64,000 nucleotides of DNA, from positions 23,774,376-23,838,375 of the forward strand of contig NC_092567.1 in assembly GCF_037975245.1 (NCBI RefSeq). Reading direction: 5' to 3'. The stretch is from Apostichopus japonicus. Taxonomy: Eukaryota > Echinodermata > Holothuroidea > Aspidochirotida > Stichopodidae. A program made the position numbers and the translations under genes. The number at the start of each line of letters is the position of its first letter. Position 1 is the stretch's first letter. The notes under the pieces were generated by a model, which did no database searches, was not told where the DNA came from, and saw only the letters and a program-made list of their open reading frames with translations. Positions 26,438 through 37,766 of this stretch are shown one piece after another.

Positions 26438-29400
26438 GAACACTAGGATACTAGTCAAGCCCTTAGCCAGAGTAACCGATTTGAGGGGGAAAACCAATGC
26501 AGGAGGCGCTGTCCTGGGAGAGGTCTAAGGGGAGGGGGTGTCACTCCCACCTTGGAGAAATTTTGCTTACCTCATAGGGCTTCGATGCCAAATAATGCAT
26601 AATTAGGCTATTGTAGGCCTAGGCCATAAAACTGATAAAAAAAACTGGGGTAGTTATGGTGGTTTATTGGTTTCATGGGATAGGAGTTTTATCTGTTCAA
26701 AACCTAACCTTTTTTTTGTGATAGAAATTTTGAAAAATAAAAAAAATTGGGAGGGAGGGGAAGGGGGGGTTGCCTGATACTAGAACATACAAAATATCTA
26801 CGAATCTACGGATGATCTTTATTGCATATCAACTTATCAAAGCTTATTAAAACCGATTCTGCTATGTACAATTATTTGTTACTGAACATGAAGACCTGGC
26901 CATGCTAGAAATCAAAAATTTAATAGTTTTGTGTATTATTTTAGTGATTGTTACAATACTATATCATTGTAATCTCTATAGGATTCATTCAAAGGTTATG
27001 GAGTTGCTTTTCTAGTTGCTTTTGAATATTGTAAAAAAAAATATTTATGTGATATTGGAATCCCACCACGATTTATTGAGTATACTGTAAGGTTATTAGT
27101 TTCGTAATTCTACTTTCATTTCAAATAATGAATGTCATATTTGTTTTCAAATTTTCCAATTTGCTCTTTACATGTTGACATAATTTTATCTAGTTTCCTG
27201 GGTATATCTTTTGGTGAACGAAAACAAACAAAAAGGAAAAGCAACCAAACTATGTTTATCACTCTTGAAATATAGATCGTTCCATTCCCTATTAAATGCT
27301 TGTACCATATGGTTGGTGGTGGGCGTACAGTAATTGCTTTTTGTTCTAAGCATCTTATTAGCATCCCACAGTTACTGCAGACAGTACCATGATACTATCA
27401 TGTGATATTATCATAATATTATCATTTATTATGTAGGCTCTCTTTGATGTCCCTTGTAGAAACTCTAAAGGTAGTCCCCAGATTTTGAATGCATCCCTGG
27501 AAGATGTTTCAACTTATCTAATCTCACGATCAAAATATTAAGAGAATGCAAACGACCTGTTATTTACTGACCTTCATTCAATCCTTTTAGAACAATGGGG
27601 TTTTAGCCACAGGTGTTGTTGGGCACTCATCGAGGCGGGTGATTACTCGGAAATTTCCTGGCCTGACATTTAATTAGCTCTTTGGAGCAAGAACAGATTA
27701 AATTAACTGGAATGTTTATGGAGTTGCGTTGTAATTTGACCAATCAACACGTTGAATATTTAAACATCCCATTATAGTCAACTCTGTGCAACTTCTAGGG
27801 CAATTTTCTATAACGACACAGAGACTTTATCCCGATCCCGATCCCGATAATCATTCAAATCAGACGGATCTGCTACTAGTCATTTTGATTGCCAGCTTTT
27901 GTTATCTCTATCTGTGATTCAACTTATTCTGCAATTGAACGTTATCATTTTTTTCACATCATGATTCAACATTTGAGAAAAGAAGAGGAAAAGGATAAAT
28001 CAGCAGATTATCAAATGGAATGTGTTATCGTTGATTTGGATTGATGGAATCTGTTTGATATCAAGGCTTTATAACACTTAATCAACTCCCGTGTGCAAGA
28101 TCCGATACACGAAGATACCCTTAGTCCAATCCTGTATCATGGCACTTACTACAGACTGTAGTGGTATATGCAAAACTGGAAAGTACAGTAGAAAAGACTT
28201 AATGTAGAGAATGTTCATCTTGCACAGACAAAAATGATTATTTTGTCCATTATGTCATATTTCATATTACTTCATATTTGCAGCAAATATTGTGTAATTA
28301 TATATACTAGACTATATGGAATGAAATGATCTGATTCAACTTGAGAAAATATAAATTATGTCACAAATATGTACGATACCATTTTAGTTGATAAAAACTT
28401 TTATCTACATCGAACAGTTTTGAAATGTTGCCAAGTTTTTACTTTGAAACGATAAAAACTTATAATACAAGTTCATGCACTGTTTGTGAAGGATAAAAAG
28501 AATAGTTTGAGCAATAAAAAGACTGAAAGCTAGTTTAAGTTAAAGTTTTGTATATTTGTCTTCCTTTTAAAAGATTCAAATGTTGCATATTCCATTTGAA
28601 AGTAAAAATGAGTACAAATAAAGTAAGTTTTGTACAGCTTTGTGTAATAGGAAGTTTTATTTAAAATATAGTAAAACACTGACTATATGTGGAAGTATAA
28701 GTATTGTGTTAAGTGCCTTCGTACACACACTATGTTGGTAGTAGGGTACCAAGTATGCTGTACACAAGCACTATACACACCACTAGTAGACTAGTAGTGC
28801 ACACTTTACTCTGTACACATGGCAGTCGAGAAGAAGTTCCTGGTACGGTAAAACTCAACCTGTAGGACAATGTAAAACTGAGGAACAGCTGAGTACCTCA
28901 ATCTGTCCTGACCTTTTCCCATGAAGTAAGGGTGTTAAGCAGGAAATAAATTGCATATATTCCTGTTGCAAATGAAGACAACACATTTTATTTACTCTAA
29001 GGTAGCACTTGAAATTCCTATTACTGCTTTAATTTATATGAAGGGTAACCTCTCTACTGTATTTGTTTTAAGTACTTCCTTAAAGCTGCAAGGTTTGCAC
29101 TCAGATTCATCAAGTGCTACCTTGATATTTAGCTTATAAGGAGCTCTGTTGGTATTTGAGAACACAAGGTGGATCAGGGTGTTGCTTTACCTCAGGGAGG
29201 TAATCAAGCCGACCCCTGATTCATACACTTTTGAGAATGGGTGGTGAATCAACATTTTAAACCAACATCTTGAGCATTTACACAAGCACAAAAGGGGTCT
29301 GTGTTTATCAGGAACTGTTTAACGAGGAAGTGACTACTAGGGCAAGAAACCAGAGATCTTGGGTTAGGTGATGCCCTGAGCAATCTTGATTAACCCTTGC

Positions 29401-31772
29401 ATGGGTTAGGATCCTCCATGAATGAGAGATCAGGTGTGTTGGGTCTGATCCTGATCAATGGCCCATACAGTATCAGATCCCTCTTGCATTCTCAGATGTG
29501 AATTAGGATATTGCTACCATATGAAACAAAACGCTCGCACATGTATATAACTGGATACACGGGTCTCTTATTGAACTCTGTGTGGGGTACAACGACTTTG
29601 CTGCACAAACTGCTACATGTATACTACAGAGTTATACGTCATCAAATCTTCAAAGTACAGGAAGAGATATGTTCCAGAAAATGTAACAATACCTTCTTGA
29701 GTTGTTCCCAATTTTTTTCATCATTCTGGTTGTGGTCTTGGTTGACAAATATCTATTAGGGATTTCTGTACAGTACAACAACTAAGCATCCCTTCAATGG
29801 CTGAGTATGACACAAACAGATTGCAGCAAATATAATAGTACCATTTTAAAGTAAAAAATAGCAAATGTCAGGCAAAAACTTTTCCAAGTTGCCACATGGC
29901 CCCTGGTTACAGTCAAGTGACCCCTGATTCCATTGAAAAGCTGATGAACAATGAGCCTCTTTTGACAGCAAGAGGAACTAGTCCTGAAACCTAAACTTCA
30001 TCCCTGCGTGTAAGGCATTTAGAAAACGTTCAAAATTTGGGATTAGACTTGAGTCTAAGCCATAAAGAGGAGCTATCAATTCGTAATATGGTTTAAAAGT
30101 ACATTTCGCCTTAAAATATTCTATTCTCTTCAATGGAATGATGAGGAAGGATGATGCAAGGAAGGTCAGGTTAAGAAATCAATTGTCTGTTTATCAATCG
30201 CCATTGACCTTGCACCAAATTTTGAATTTTTAAACTCTTTCTACATTCTTTGGATTGAAACTTGCATAGCATAGCCAAATACTGAGTATGACTAGTGTAA
30301 ATTATCTAACTCATAACTAATTTAGTGTAGACATTTGTACAGTAAGCTGTTCACTACAGTACATGCTTAGCCTAGGCTAATTTGGTCATGGTTAGCTCTA
30401 CATAATGAAGGTATTACTGTGTGCAGGTGAATACACTTACTCATCATTTATAATGTTCCTAATTTGCAACTGTACATATCCAACATCAGGAACTAAAGTT
30501 GGCTAACGTTAGGCCTACGCCTATGTTTGCACAGTTTGTATTATTGCTATGACTTAGCGTAGGCGTACGAAGTTGACAGTTTGAAGTCAAATATATTATA
30601 CTAGTACAAATATACTCTTATGTATTGTATTACCACGTCCTCCAGTTGGATATTGTACGATAGGGTAAATGAACTGCAAGTGCGTGGTACGCCACATAGA
30701 TAACAACTAGTACTAGCTTAGCACTATATAATACCAATTACAATGTGGTACGAGAGCTTAGTTTTGACACAAATTCTGACAGAATGCTTTTCACTTGTAG
30801 CAGTAACTACAAAAGAACTTACCTGCCTTAAACATAAATGAAGTTATAATATCTTTCATTGGTTCTCACTTCATCTACGCTGGAAAGCGAGGGAAATGTT
30901 GTTCCTATATGCGGACATTGTGGACCATTCCACACTCAATAACGTTACTTAGCAAACGCATCTATTTTAAGCTTCGATTCGACGAAAATTATTTATAGGT
31001 TCTTTTTTATCAAATTGTAAAATTTTGTCTATTCATAGCCATTACTTGCACAACTAAAGTATAAAAAGAATATAACATGTATTAAAAATTTATCAAAACT
31101 CATATAAGTGATCTAAACTCATTATTGAAGTGATTAAAGGTCATATTTTGGTGCAATCTGAAAAAGAAACCCTCTTTTATAAATGGAGAGGCTGCAGGGG
31201 AAATACCTTCTGTTAATACCAACGTGATGAAAACCGCATGAGTCAAGGTTAGGAAAAACTCATCAGGAATGACGGTGGCGCTACGTAGCTAAAGGAAACG
31301 CATTCTGTACGGGTGGACGAAATGTAAAGTAGCATTTGACCATGTTTGTAATGAAAAGCTAGGTACCCTATAATCATAAAAATGTCCTCGTCTTGAAAAT
31401 ATAAAATGAAATAATAAAGTGCCGTTTCGTTGAAGAAAAAGAAAACTCAACTACAAATAAAAATAGCATTCAAATTCCGTGGAACAAATGGCGCAGAACG
31501 TACAGTTTGTCCGGGCGTGCACGATTCGGTGGTTTGGCCGCTAAAATCAAAGCCATACGATATACCACTGCCCTCGAACTTTGCACCTATAATATTTTTA
31601 TTTTAATATGATGGCATTAATTGTCAAAACTGTTTTGTGATCGAACCGTTGATATGTTTTCAATAAGTTACCCGATCACATTTGCACATGCTCTAGACTT
31701 TCTACATTCAAAAGTCTACTTCAGACCCATAAATTTTCACTTGTTCTTTTGTAAAGGAATCTTCTTTTTTTT
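26438..31772. other. Gene desert of about 5.3 kb
   Basis: No coding exon recognised on either strand. Two spots stand out: a dense patch of homeodomain- and forkhead-like words at 27660-27785, and a perfect CAG|GTAAGT donor on the minus strand at 30822-30823, which could end a 5' UTR exon. Confidence 0.4.
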
Positions 31773-31855
31773 GTAAATTGCCTTGAGCAGTGACTTTTGT
31801 CTACTGATTTGGCGTTATATAAGTCTCATTTATTATTATTATAATTATTATTATA

Positions 31856-31933
<78 letters not shown>

Positions 31934-31935
31934 CT
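31773..31935 (+). repeat. LINE/SINE 3' tail with a long (ATT)n microsatellite
   Basis: AAATTGCCTTGAGCAGTG, then GGCGTTATATAAGTCTCATT, is the standard 3' end of many CR1/L2-type LINEs and their SINEs, followed by about 105 bp of (ATT)n with a few ATA changes. Poly-Tyr or poly-Ile frames here are artefacts. Confidence 0.75.
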
Positions 31936-32187
31936 GATAGAAACTATTGTAGATTTGTTATAGGTATGAACTTGAATTATTAACATTTAGCAAATTAAAT
32001 GACGAATTACTCTCGTCTCCTCTATGCTCCATTTACAAGTTCTGCAAGATGGTCATTTATTCTTTTTACCAGTTGAAATAGAAATGTATTTATCGCAAAA
32101 TTATTTTATCGGAGTGATTTCAACATTTTTCATTGTAGGCTTTTCTAACACCTTTGCTTTGATATTAGAAAACAAGCGTTATAATCA

Positions 32188-32640
32188 GGGGCGTATCCAG
32201 GATTTTCTAACCCGGGGACGAGAATTACTATCTAAGCGGAGCGCCACCATCGGTTGGCGCGCAGCGTACAAGAAAATTTCTGGTTTTGATACCCCCAGAT
32301 CACCAGAAATGGCACTTTTCGGGCTTGAAAATGACCAACCAGATGTACACTTTTTGCCTGAGAACCAAGTATTTCCCAATAGTTTTTTTTATTCCATCCA
32401 TAACCTTTTTGAAGATTGTCACCAGTCACACATCATGTTCGACCTCATCGCATGTCCCGTGGATCATTGCTTTTGTAGGTGATTCTACGTCGCGGCCCAC
32501 AATACCCGACAGCCCCACTTTTGAACGTTTTAAGCCCATTATTTGTTCAGAATTCACATTTTTCGTAAATAAACTCACTTCAAAACATACCCATAATGTT
32601 GCAAAACAATTCATCTATGGACAACCAATATAGAAAAACC
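32188..32640 (+). mobile_element. Family C element, left part (CAGGGGCGTATCCAGG end)
   Basis: Begins CAGGGGCGTATCCAGGATTT and is nearly identical over about 340 bp to 63657-64000, including the core at 32228-32279 and the later block GTCGCGGCCCACAATACCC. The 152-residue open frame across it is chance coding in repeat DNA. The right end is not certain. CTGGATACGCGCCTG at 34150-34164 could be its partner; ATAAT adjoins both ends, but 5 bp in AT-rich DNA is weak evidence. Confidence 0.6.
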
Positions 32641-32842
32641 TCCTTGAACCCCTAACAGACCGGCCAAAATTGCTCGAGTAGAGGGAAGTATGATGAAGAA
32701 TGTTGGTCAGGAAATTTTCGAAAATTCAGACACAGTTAATTTATTGGTGTACAAATATTAAAACCTCTATAACGGCTATTATAAAACTTCGTTGAAGGAA
32801 ATGAAACAAATGCCAGATATTTTCGAAACCGAACACTACACA

Positions 32843-33313
32843 TATAGGCGTAGGAGGCGGGGCTGCAACCCCCCCCCCCCCATTATTTTTTTTCTGAAAA
32901 TTCGGGCAATATGCTGAGAATTTTTCGGGCACCTACTGAAAGAAAAATAAATTGCAATACATAGCTACATCTAAAGGAAATTAATGAAAAATCATCTCCT
33001 TGGTAATTAAAATAAAGTTCTAAGCTTGGCCGACTAATTAGCCATAACTAATGTAAAAGAGAGTTTTTACATAATTGGACCTCCATGCTTTTTCTCCATC
33101 TACATAAGACATTTCGTTGTTTACATTAGCATCCCGCGGTGTACTGCGCAACTTTCACGGACCGTACGGTACACGATGGCATGCGATGTAATAACCGATG
33201 CTTGCTTATATGATATTGACATTAACATGTTGAACGCGCGCTGAGCGCGCGAAAAATGTTGGTTATATTTTTCGGGCAAGCTCCCCAAATCAAATTGGGC
33301 TGCTTCGCCTTTG
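32843..33313. mobile_element. hAT-like element (TATAGGCGTAGGAG ends)
   Basis: Left end TATAGGCGTAGGAGGC, right end GCTGCTTCGCCTTTG, imperfect inverted repeats. Perfect 8-bp TSD ACTACACA at 32835-32842 and 33314-33321. Interior has a C-run, AT-rich middle, and GCGCGCTGAGCGCGCG near 33235-33250, a small palindrome. No coding frame recognised. Confidence 0.7.
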
Positions 33314-33407
33314 ACTACACACACAGACAGTTTTGAAGCTGTTCATCCTGGAACGCCATTTTCATGCTCACTGATATGATTTGATATCTGCTGTTTGCTT
33401 GAAAAAT

Positions 33408-33655
33408 TCGAACAAGCGCGTAGCGAGGAATTTGCCAAGGGAGGGGTGAAGTCTGTAGGCAAACTATCTAAGCGTAGCGCCACCATGAGTTGGCGCGAAG
33501 CGTACAAGAAAATTTTGGCCGAAAAAGGCCGCCCAGATCGCTGAAAATGACACTTCCCAGGCCTTGTTAGTTGTATCTAAGCATTTTCTATTTTGAAATT
33601 ACTAGCGATATCATAATAAAAATATGCTCATGGAGGGGGGGGGGGTGGTCGCCCC
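33408..33655. mobile_element. Truncated family B element (relative of 61761-62049)
   Basis: Starts AAGCGCGTAGCGAGG, then AATTTGCCAAGGGAGGGG, the core at 33464-33516, CTTCCCAGGCCTTGT, CTAGCGATATCAT and AATATGCTCA, all present in the same order in the reverse complement of 61761-62049. The far end, where CATTGGCTACGCGCC would be expected, is missing. Confidence 0.65.
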
Positions 33656-33881
33656 CTTCCCGAAATGCGTCATGTTCCCCGACGACTCGGTCGAGTTCCA
33701 GACCAGCCACAGTTGGTTTCATAGCACAATTGTACAATTGTTTAAGGCGTCCATACACACACACGCGTTATGATAGACCATATATAATATATATATAGAT
33801 ACATTAGTGAGAGAGAAAATATGGAAACGTCAAAAATAGAGTTGTCGGTGTAAGGGGTAGGGTGAGGCGCACGCCCCGTCC

Positions 33882-33940
33882 GAAATCCTCGATCCGCTTC
33901 ACTGGCTACCCTGTGTATATACTAGGGATCAGCGCTATAA
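33882..33940 (+). pseudogene. Possible LINE reverse transcriptase scrap (HWLP motif)
   Basis: The frame reads ILDPLHWLPCVY, resembling the LHWLPV block found late in several LINE polyproteins. It is only about 20 codons long and is cut off by the next repeat, so the call is tentative. Confidence 0.35.
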
Positions 33941-33974
33941 TGATGTCACTGTTCCTCGTTCTCTTCCCGGTGTC

Positions 33975-34118
33975 TTGGCGTTTTTCTTTTACTCCCTCCT
34001 TTTCTCCTTTTTCTCTCTTTCTTCTTTTTCTTTTCCCTTTCTTCCTCTCCTCCTCCTCTTTTTTTCCCCTCTTTTTTCCCTCTTTTCTTCTCTTTTTTTT
34101 CTCTCCTCTTTTTCTTAC
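33975..34118 (+). repeat. Polypyrimidine tract
   Basis: About 140 bases almost wholly C and T (CTTTTTCTCTCTTTCTTC and similar). It could form intramolecular triplex DNA. Lys/Arg-rich frames on the minus strand are artefacts. Confidence 0.85.
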
Positions 34119-34164
34119 CCGGGGGGCGCGTGCCCCCAACGCCCCCCCCTGGATACGCGCCTGA
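34110..34164 (-). mobile_element. Right end of a family C-like element
   Basis: On the minus strand it begins CAGGCGCGTATCCAGG then a G-run, the same terminus as at 63657. Preceded by a long pyrimidine tract (33975-34118). Its opposite end is not certain. Confidence 0.45.
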
Positions 34165-34239
34165 TAATAAGTGACCCTTTGGGGCTTTATGTACAAAACA
34201 TGCGATGGACTCTTGTAATGTACCGGTAATGGTTTAAGT

Positions 34240-34613
34240 TATGGTTTCGACAGATTTTAGTCTCATGTCATAGGCCTCATTGGGCTCCTTCTAAGCGAAA
34301 TATTTATGCGAGACTGTACTATAGGGTTTCAAATCAGGGAGTTGTTCCATAACATAGTAGGATTAATATTCGGCATAACTTTTTTTCTAATAGGGTTGTG
34401 AATGAGTGGAATGGTTTGCCTGAGAAAGTTGTACTTGCAAGTAGTGTCAATGGGTTTAAGAATGCTTTGGACAAGCACTTTAAGCATTGTAATCGGGTCT
34501 GAGTGTTTGTGTCTTCAGTTTTTTTTTCCCTCTCTTTATAGGATCCTTGATGGGGACTTAAGTGTCCCTCCTGATCCTTTTTTTCTACTAAACTAAACTA
34601 AACTAAACTAAAC
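34240..34613 (+). pseudogene. 3' end of a non-LTR retrotransposon (reverse transcriptase C-terminus)
   Basis: The frame through 34381-34502 reads FFSNRVVNEWNGLPEKVV followed by a Ser-x-x-x-FKNALDKHF block, then TGA at 34500-34502. RVVNxWNxLPxxVV...FKxxLDKH is the recurrent C-terminal motif of CR1/Jockey-like reverse transcriptase ORFs. An in-frame TAA at about 34350 and the missing 5' portion mark it as dead and 5'-truncated. It ends in an (AACTA)n simple tail at 34588-34613, as CR1-type elements often do. Confidence 0.75.
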
Positions 34614-35230
34614 TTAACTCAACTAACTCCCTGTTCAAATACATGCTTGATGCATGCATGTATGAACAGGACGTCGTGATTCTACCACCTCATCCCACAC
34701 AAATCGGCATCCCATGAGATTGTCTGAAAGGCCAACCAACATCAGTGGTTTGAGCAGACCACACAATTAATACAGACAGCAGACAGACTAGACTCTCTGA
34801 CAGTCTCTGTATAGCTTAATACAAAACTACTATCAGCAACATATGAGTGGTTCGTTGCATACCTAGCGAAAGGCTTTGTGATCAAGACTGCATGTAAGTA
34901 TTTGCGCATGCTAAGGGCGTTGTAATCAATGTTTTATGCGAATACCGTTGGATATTTCACACTGTACGACATACTTTTAGCTTTGAATGCTGGCACCGAC
35001 CTACACGTGCGCCTCGTATACTGTGGTAATGTACTAAATCAATGTATAGGCCTAAGCTAAAGTGATTGTTTACGTTTTGGTATTGGTGTAAACGTAATAC
35101 CTGCACCTCAAATTCAGTGCAGACCAAACAGTGGGCGTAGTTTAGAGTGCCAACCCAACAGTCTGCGTAGATGGGAGTGTACAGTGTGGCGCAATGGGTT
35201 GCTGCCATTTTGTTGAACATTGGTGTTGAC

Positions 35231-36268
35231 GGGTCACACTAATTAGCGTCAACTCACGACAACTCACGACAACTCACGACAACTCACGACAACTCAAGAC
35301 AACTCAAGACAACTCAAGACAACTCAAGACAACTCAAGACAACTCAAGACAACTCAAGACAACAGGTTTAAAATAACATCAAATACAATTGATGTTATCA
35401 GAGTATATCCGGAGACACGTTTAAAACTGACTGGAACCAGCGTGCATACAGATCTTTCACGGGAAAAAATGTTTTTGTCGTAAAAATCGCCAACTTTTTT
35501 CTAACGTTGAATTGGACGACGTGATGCCATTGCGCTTGCGCAATGACATCGGACCGAACCATTACACTACAGGTAAGTGTAATTTTTCAATCGAGAATGG
35601 TGCCCACACGTCACTGGTAACTTGGCAAAAGGCGACGAGCGCCATCTAATTTTACTTAACTACTTTTTATGAGAATCATTCGTTACTATACTATACTACT
35701 ACTACTACTAGTGTCAGTGAGTACTACTACTTTTTGTGAATGGTCTTTTATTCATTTTTACAGAGCCATTCCTATGTTTAACCAGATCGTGTTATATTCA
35801 GGGTAAGCTTTAATTCATGATTGTGTGATAGGATTTAATTGCAGAGTGATGAAGAGTGTTTGAAAAAAGCACTTTTGAAACATTGGCACTTAATTTCGCA
35901 ACACGCGGAATTATCCAAACTTTGGTGCTTTATTACTACGACAACCCACCTTACCGACACTGTACACAAGGTACTTTCCAAACCTAGCACAAACCCACCC
36001 ATATTATAAAGGTTCGGTCCGATGGCATTGCGCAAGCGCAATAGCATCACGTCGTCTAATTCAACGTTAGGAAAAAGTTGGCGATTTTTACGACAAAAAC
36101 ATTTTTCCCGTGAAAGATCTGTATGCACGCTGGTTCCAGTCACTTTTAAACGTGTTTCCAGATATACTCTGATAACATCAATTGTATTTGATGCTATTTG
36201 ATGTTATTTTAAACCTGTTGTCTTGAGTTGTCGTGAGTTGTCGTGAGTTGACGCTACTTAGTGTGACC
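35231..36268. mobile_element. Foldback (MULE-like) element with long inverted arms
   Basis: Two inverted arms, about 340 bp (35231-35569) and 265 bp (36004-36268), enclose about 430 bp of unrelated centre. Ends read GGTCACACTAA and TTAGTGTGACC. GGTGTTGAC flanks both sides perfectly (35222-35230, 36269-36277), a 9-bp TSD as made by Mutator-like elements. Both arms contain decamers AACTCACGAC/AACTCAAGAC near the tip, then AACATCAAATACAATTGATG, CAGTGC-type blocks and the palindrome ATTGCGCTTGCGCAAT. The open frames in the arms mirror each other and are not genes. Confidence 0.85.
35251..35360 (+). repeat. Decamer array in the left arm of the foldback element
   Basis: Eleven tandem copies of a 10-mer, four AACTCACGAC followed by seven AACTCAAGAC. 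The right arm holds only about three units (36217-36250). The two variants are sorted by position, so the array grew by local duplication after the arms formed. Confidence 0.95.
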
Positions 36269-36277
36269 GGTGTTGAC

Positions 36278-37766
36278 TGTTGTATAGCATTTGATTAGTT
36301 GGATATTACAGTAGATCTAGCAAAAGTTGACTCCAACGCATGTGCCATTATTTGGTTCTATCATAACAACATGACGAGAAAATACGAACGATAGTTAACC
36401 CTGACTAGTGTAATCACTCAACGTTCCCATGATCTCATGCTTGTCTGCTATGAGATACGTAGATCAGTGCAGTCTGCCTGTGAAGTCTGAGACACCAGGT
36501 CCGCATTATTGCTCTTCATTCGTATAAAACCTGATGACTTTCAAAGGAGTAAGGACTATATCCTGACACTGCATGTGATTTTGCTTTGATATTACCTTAA
36601 AGTTAAAGATTGAGTGTTATCAATCCCTGACTGTGTGTAGGATAGGGCTAACTAAGGTCTAGGCAAGGAATTGCTACCGTTATTCAGTGTAAAGGCTAAT
36701 AATAGGTCTATACATTAGGCTTGGGTAGTGATACTTTGCCCCAGACAGACCCTTTTATATTGTTGTGTAGAGGATTTCCAATGCCTCTCGGTAAAATCAA
36801 AGATAATCTTCAGTATTGTGATTGGTTATTGATACATAATTATTCATTAATATGTATGTCATGTGATTTGGTCAAGAGACCCAGATCGAAGCTTCTGGAA
36901 GGACCTTTGCTGGTTCAGACAGGAGTCACGTTCTGGGAGTTGTTGACACAAGAAAATATTCGAAACGCGGACAAAATATCAATAAATCGGAGTCGAATCA
37001 AACCTTAATCGTGTTTCTGATTATTGCTAATTATCCTGAGATGTCTAATTAATCAAGCCAGCCAACGAAAACACAACAATATGTAAGCATAGGCTTGGGT
37101 GGAAGTGTGACTAGTTGTGCTACAGCAATACCAATTTAACTAATGGAAAGAGTGAGTGGAACTTCATGAGTGGAACTGTCACTGTGCCAGTGCAAACTGT
37201 TTTGACCATATCCTGTGAGGGATCCATGTCCTATCCATATCCTGAATATTAACCATATCCTGTAATCAGCCTAAGGCTAGCTATACTGTAGGTCTAATTC
37301 TTATACTTTTGGCTGGTAATCCATCAAAGTTAGTTGTTTCTAGCCTTTTGAATATATTGAAAATGATGATTTCTGATTTATTTTCAGGCTTGATTGTAAA
37401 GAGATTGTGTCTATAAAACTGTTTTGAAGATCAGCAGGGTTGGCAAATTTTCCTAATGACTGTCTGCCAGAACTGGTGTATATTTGTTGAGACATTACAT
37501 CACTCGATTTGACTAATTACTTCAATGGACTTGGCAGAAAGTCAGAGATTACCTTCAAAACACTGAAATTTCAATGTTTTAGCTGCAATAGTCAAGTGTA
37601 TTGATATGCCTAAATATTATGAAACACAACTTATAGCTAGATCTAGATGGTAGCTATGTATCATTGGTTTGAGAATTGATATAAATATTTTATTTCCAAT
37701 ATACAGCTAGCCATTTTGCACAAGATTCTTTACTTTCTACCAAACCGACGTTTAGCTGCATGAGAC
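36278..37766 (+). other. UMPS upstream region
   Basis: No coding exon seen. An acceptor-like TATACAG ends at about 37706, so the start-codon exon may begin at 37707 with a 5' UTR exon further upstream. No TATA box or CpG-rich promoter is evident directly before the ATG. Confidence 0.35.

Noticed and set aside
27116-27364. 82-residue minus-strand frame ending FENKYDIHYLK
   Set aside because: No recognisable family and no convincing acceptor or donor at its edges.
31783-31986. Poly-Tyr and poly-Ile open frames
   Set aside because: Direct translation of the (ATT)n microsatellite.
32024-32482. 152-residue plus-strand open frame
   Set aside because: It lies across a family C transposon fragment repeated at 63.7 kb, where the frame is not kept in the same form. 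No domain is recognisable.
32188-34164. A single 2-kb family C element running from 32188 to 34164
   Set aside because: The ends are complementary, but the 8-bp flanks differ (GTTATAAT and ATAATAAG). Only a 5-bp match remains and several other elements lie between, so I left them as separate pieces.
33906-34196. Lys/Arg-rich minus-strand frame of 96 residues
   Set aside because: Produced by the polypyrimidine tract at 33975-34118 on the opposite strand.
35835-36143. 102-residue minus-strand frame, mirrored in the other arm
   Set aside because: Part of the inverted arm of the foldback element; codon pattern and length are not kept between arms.
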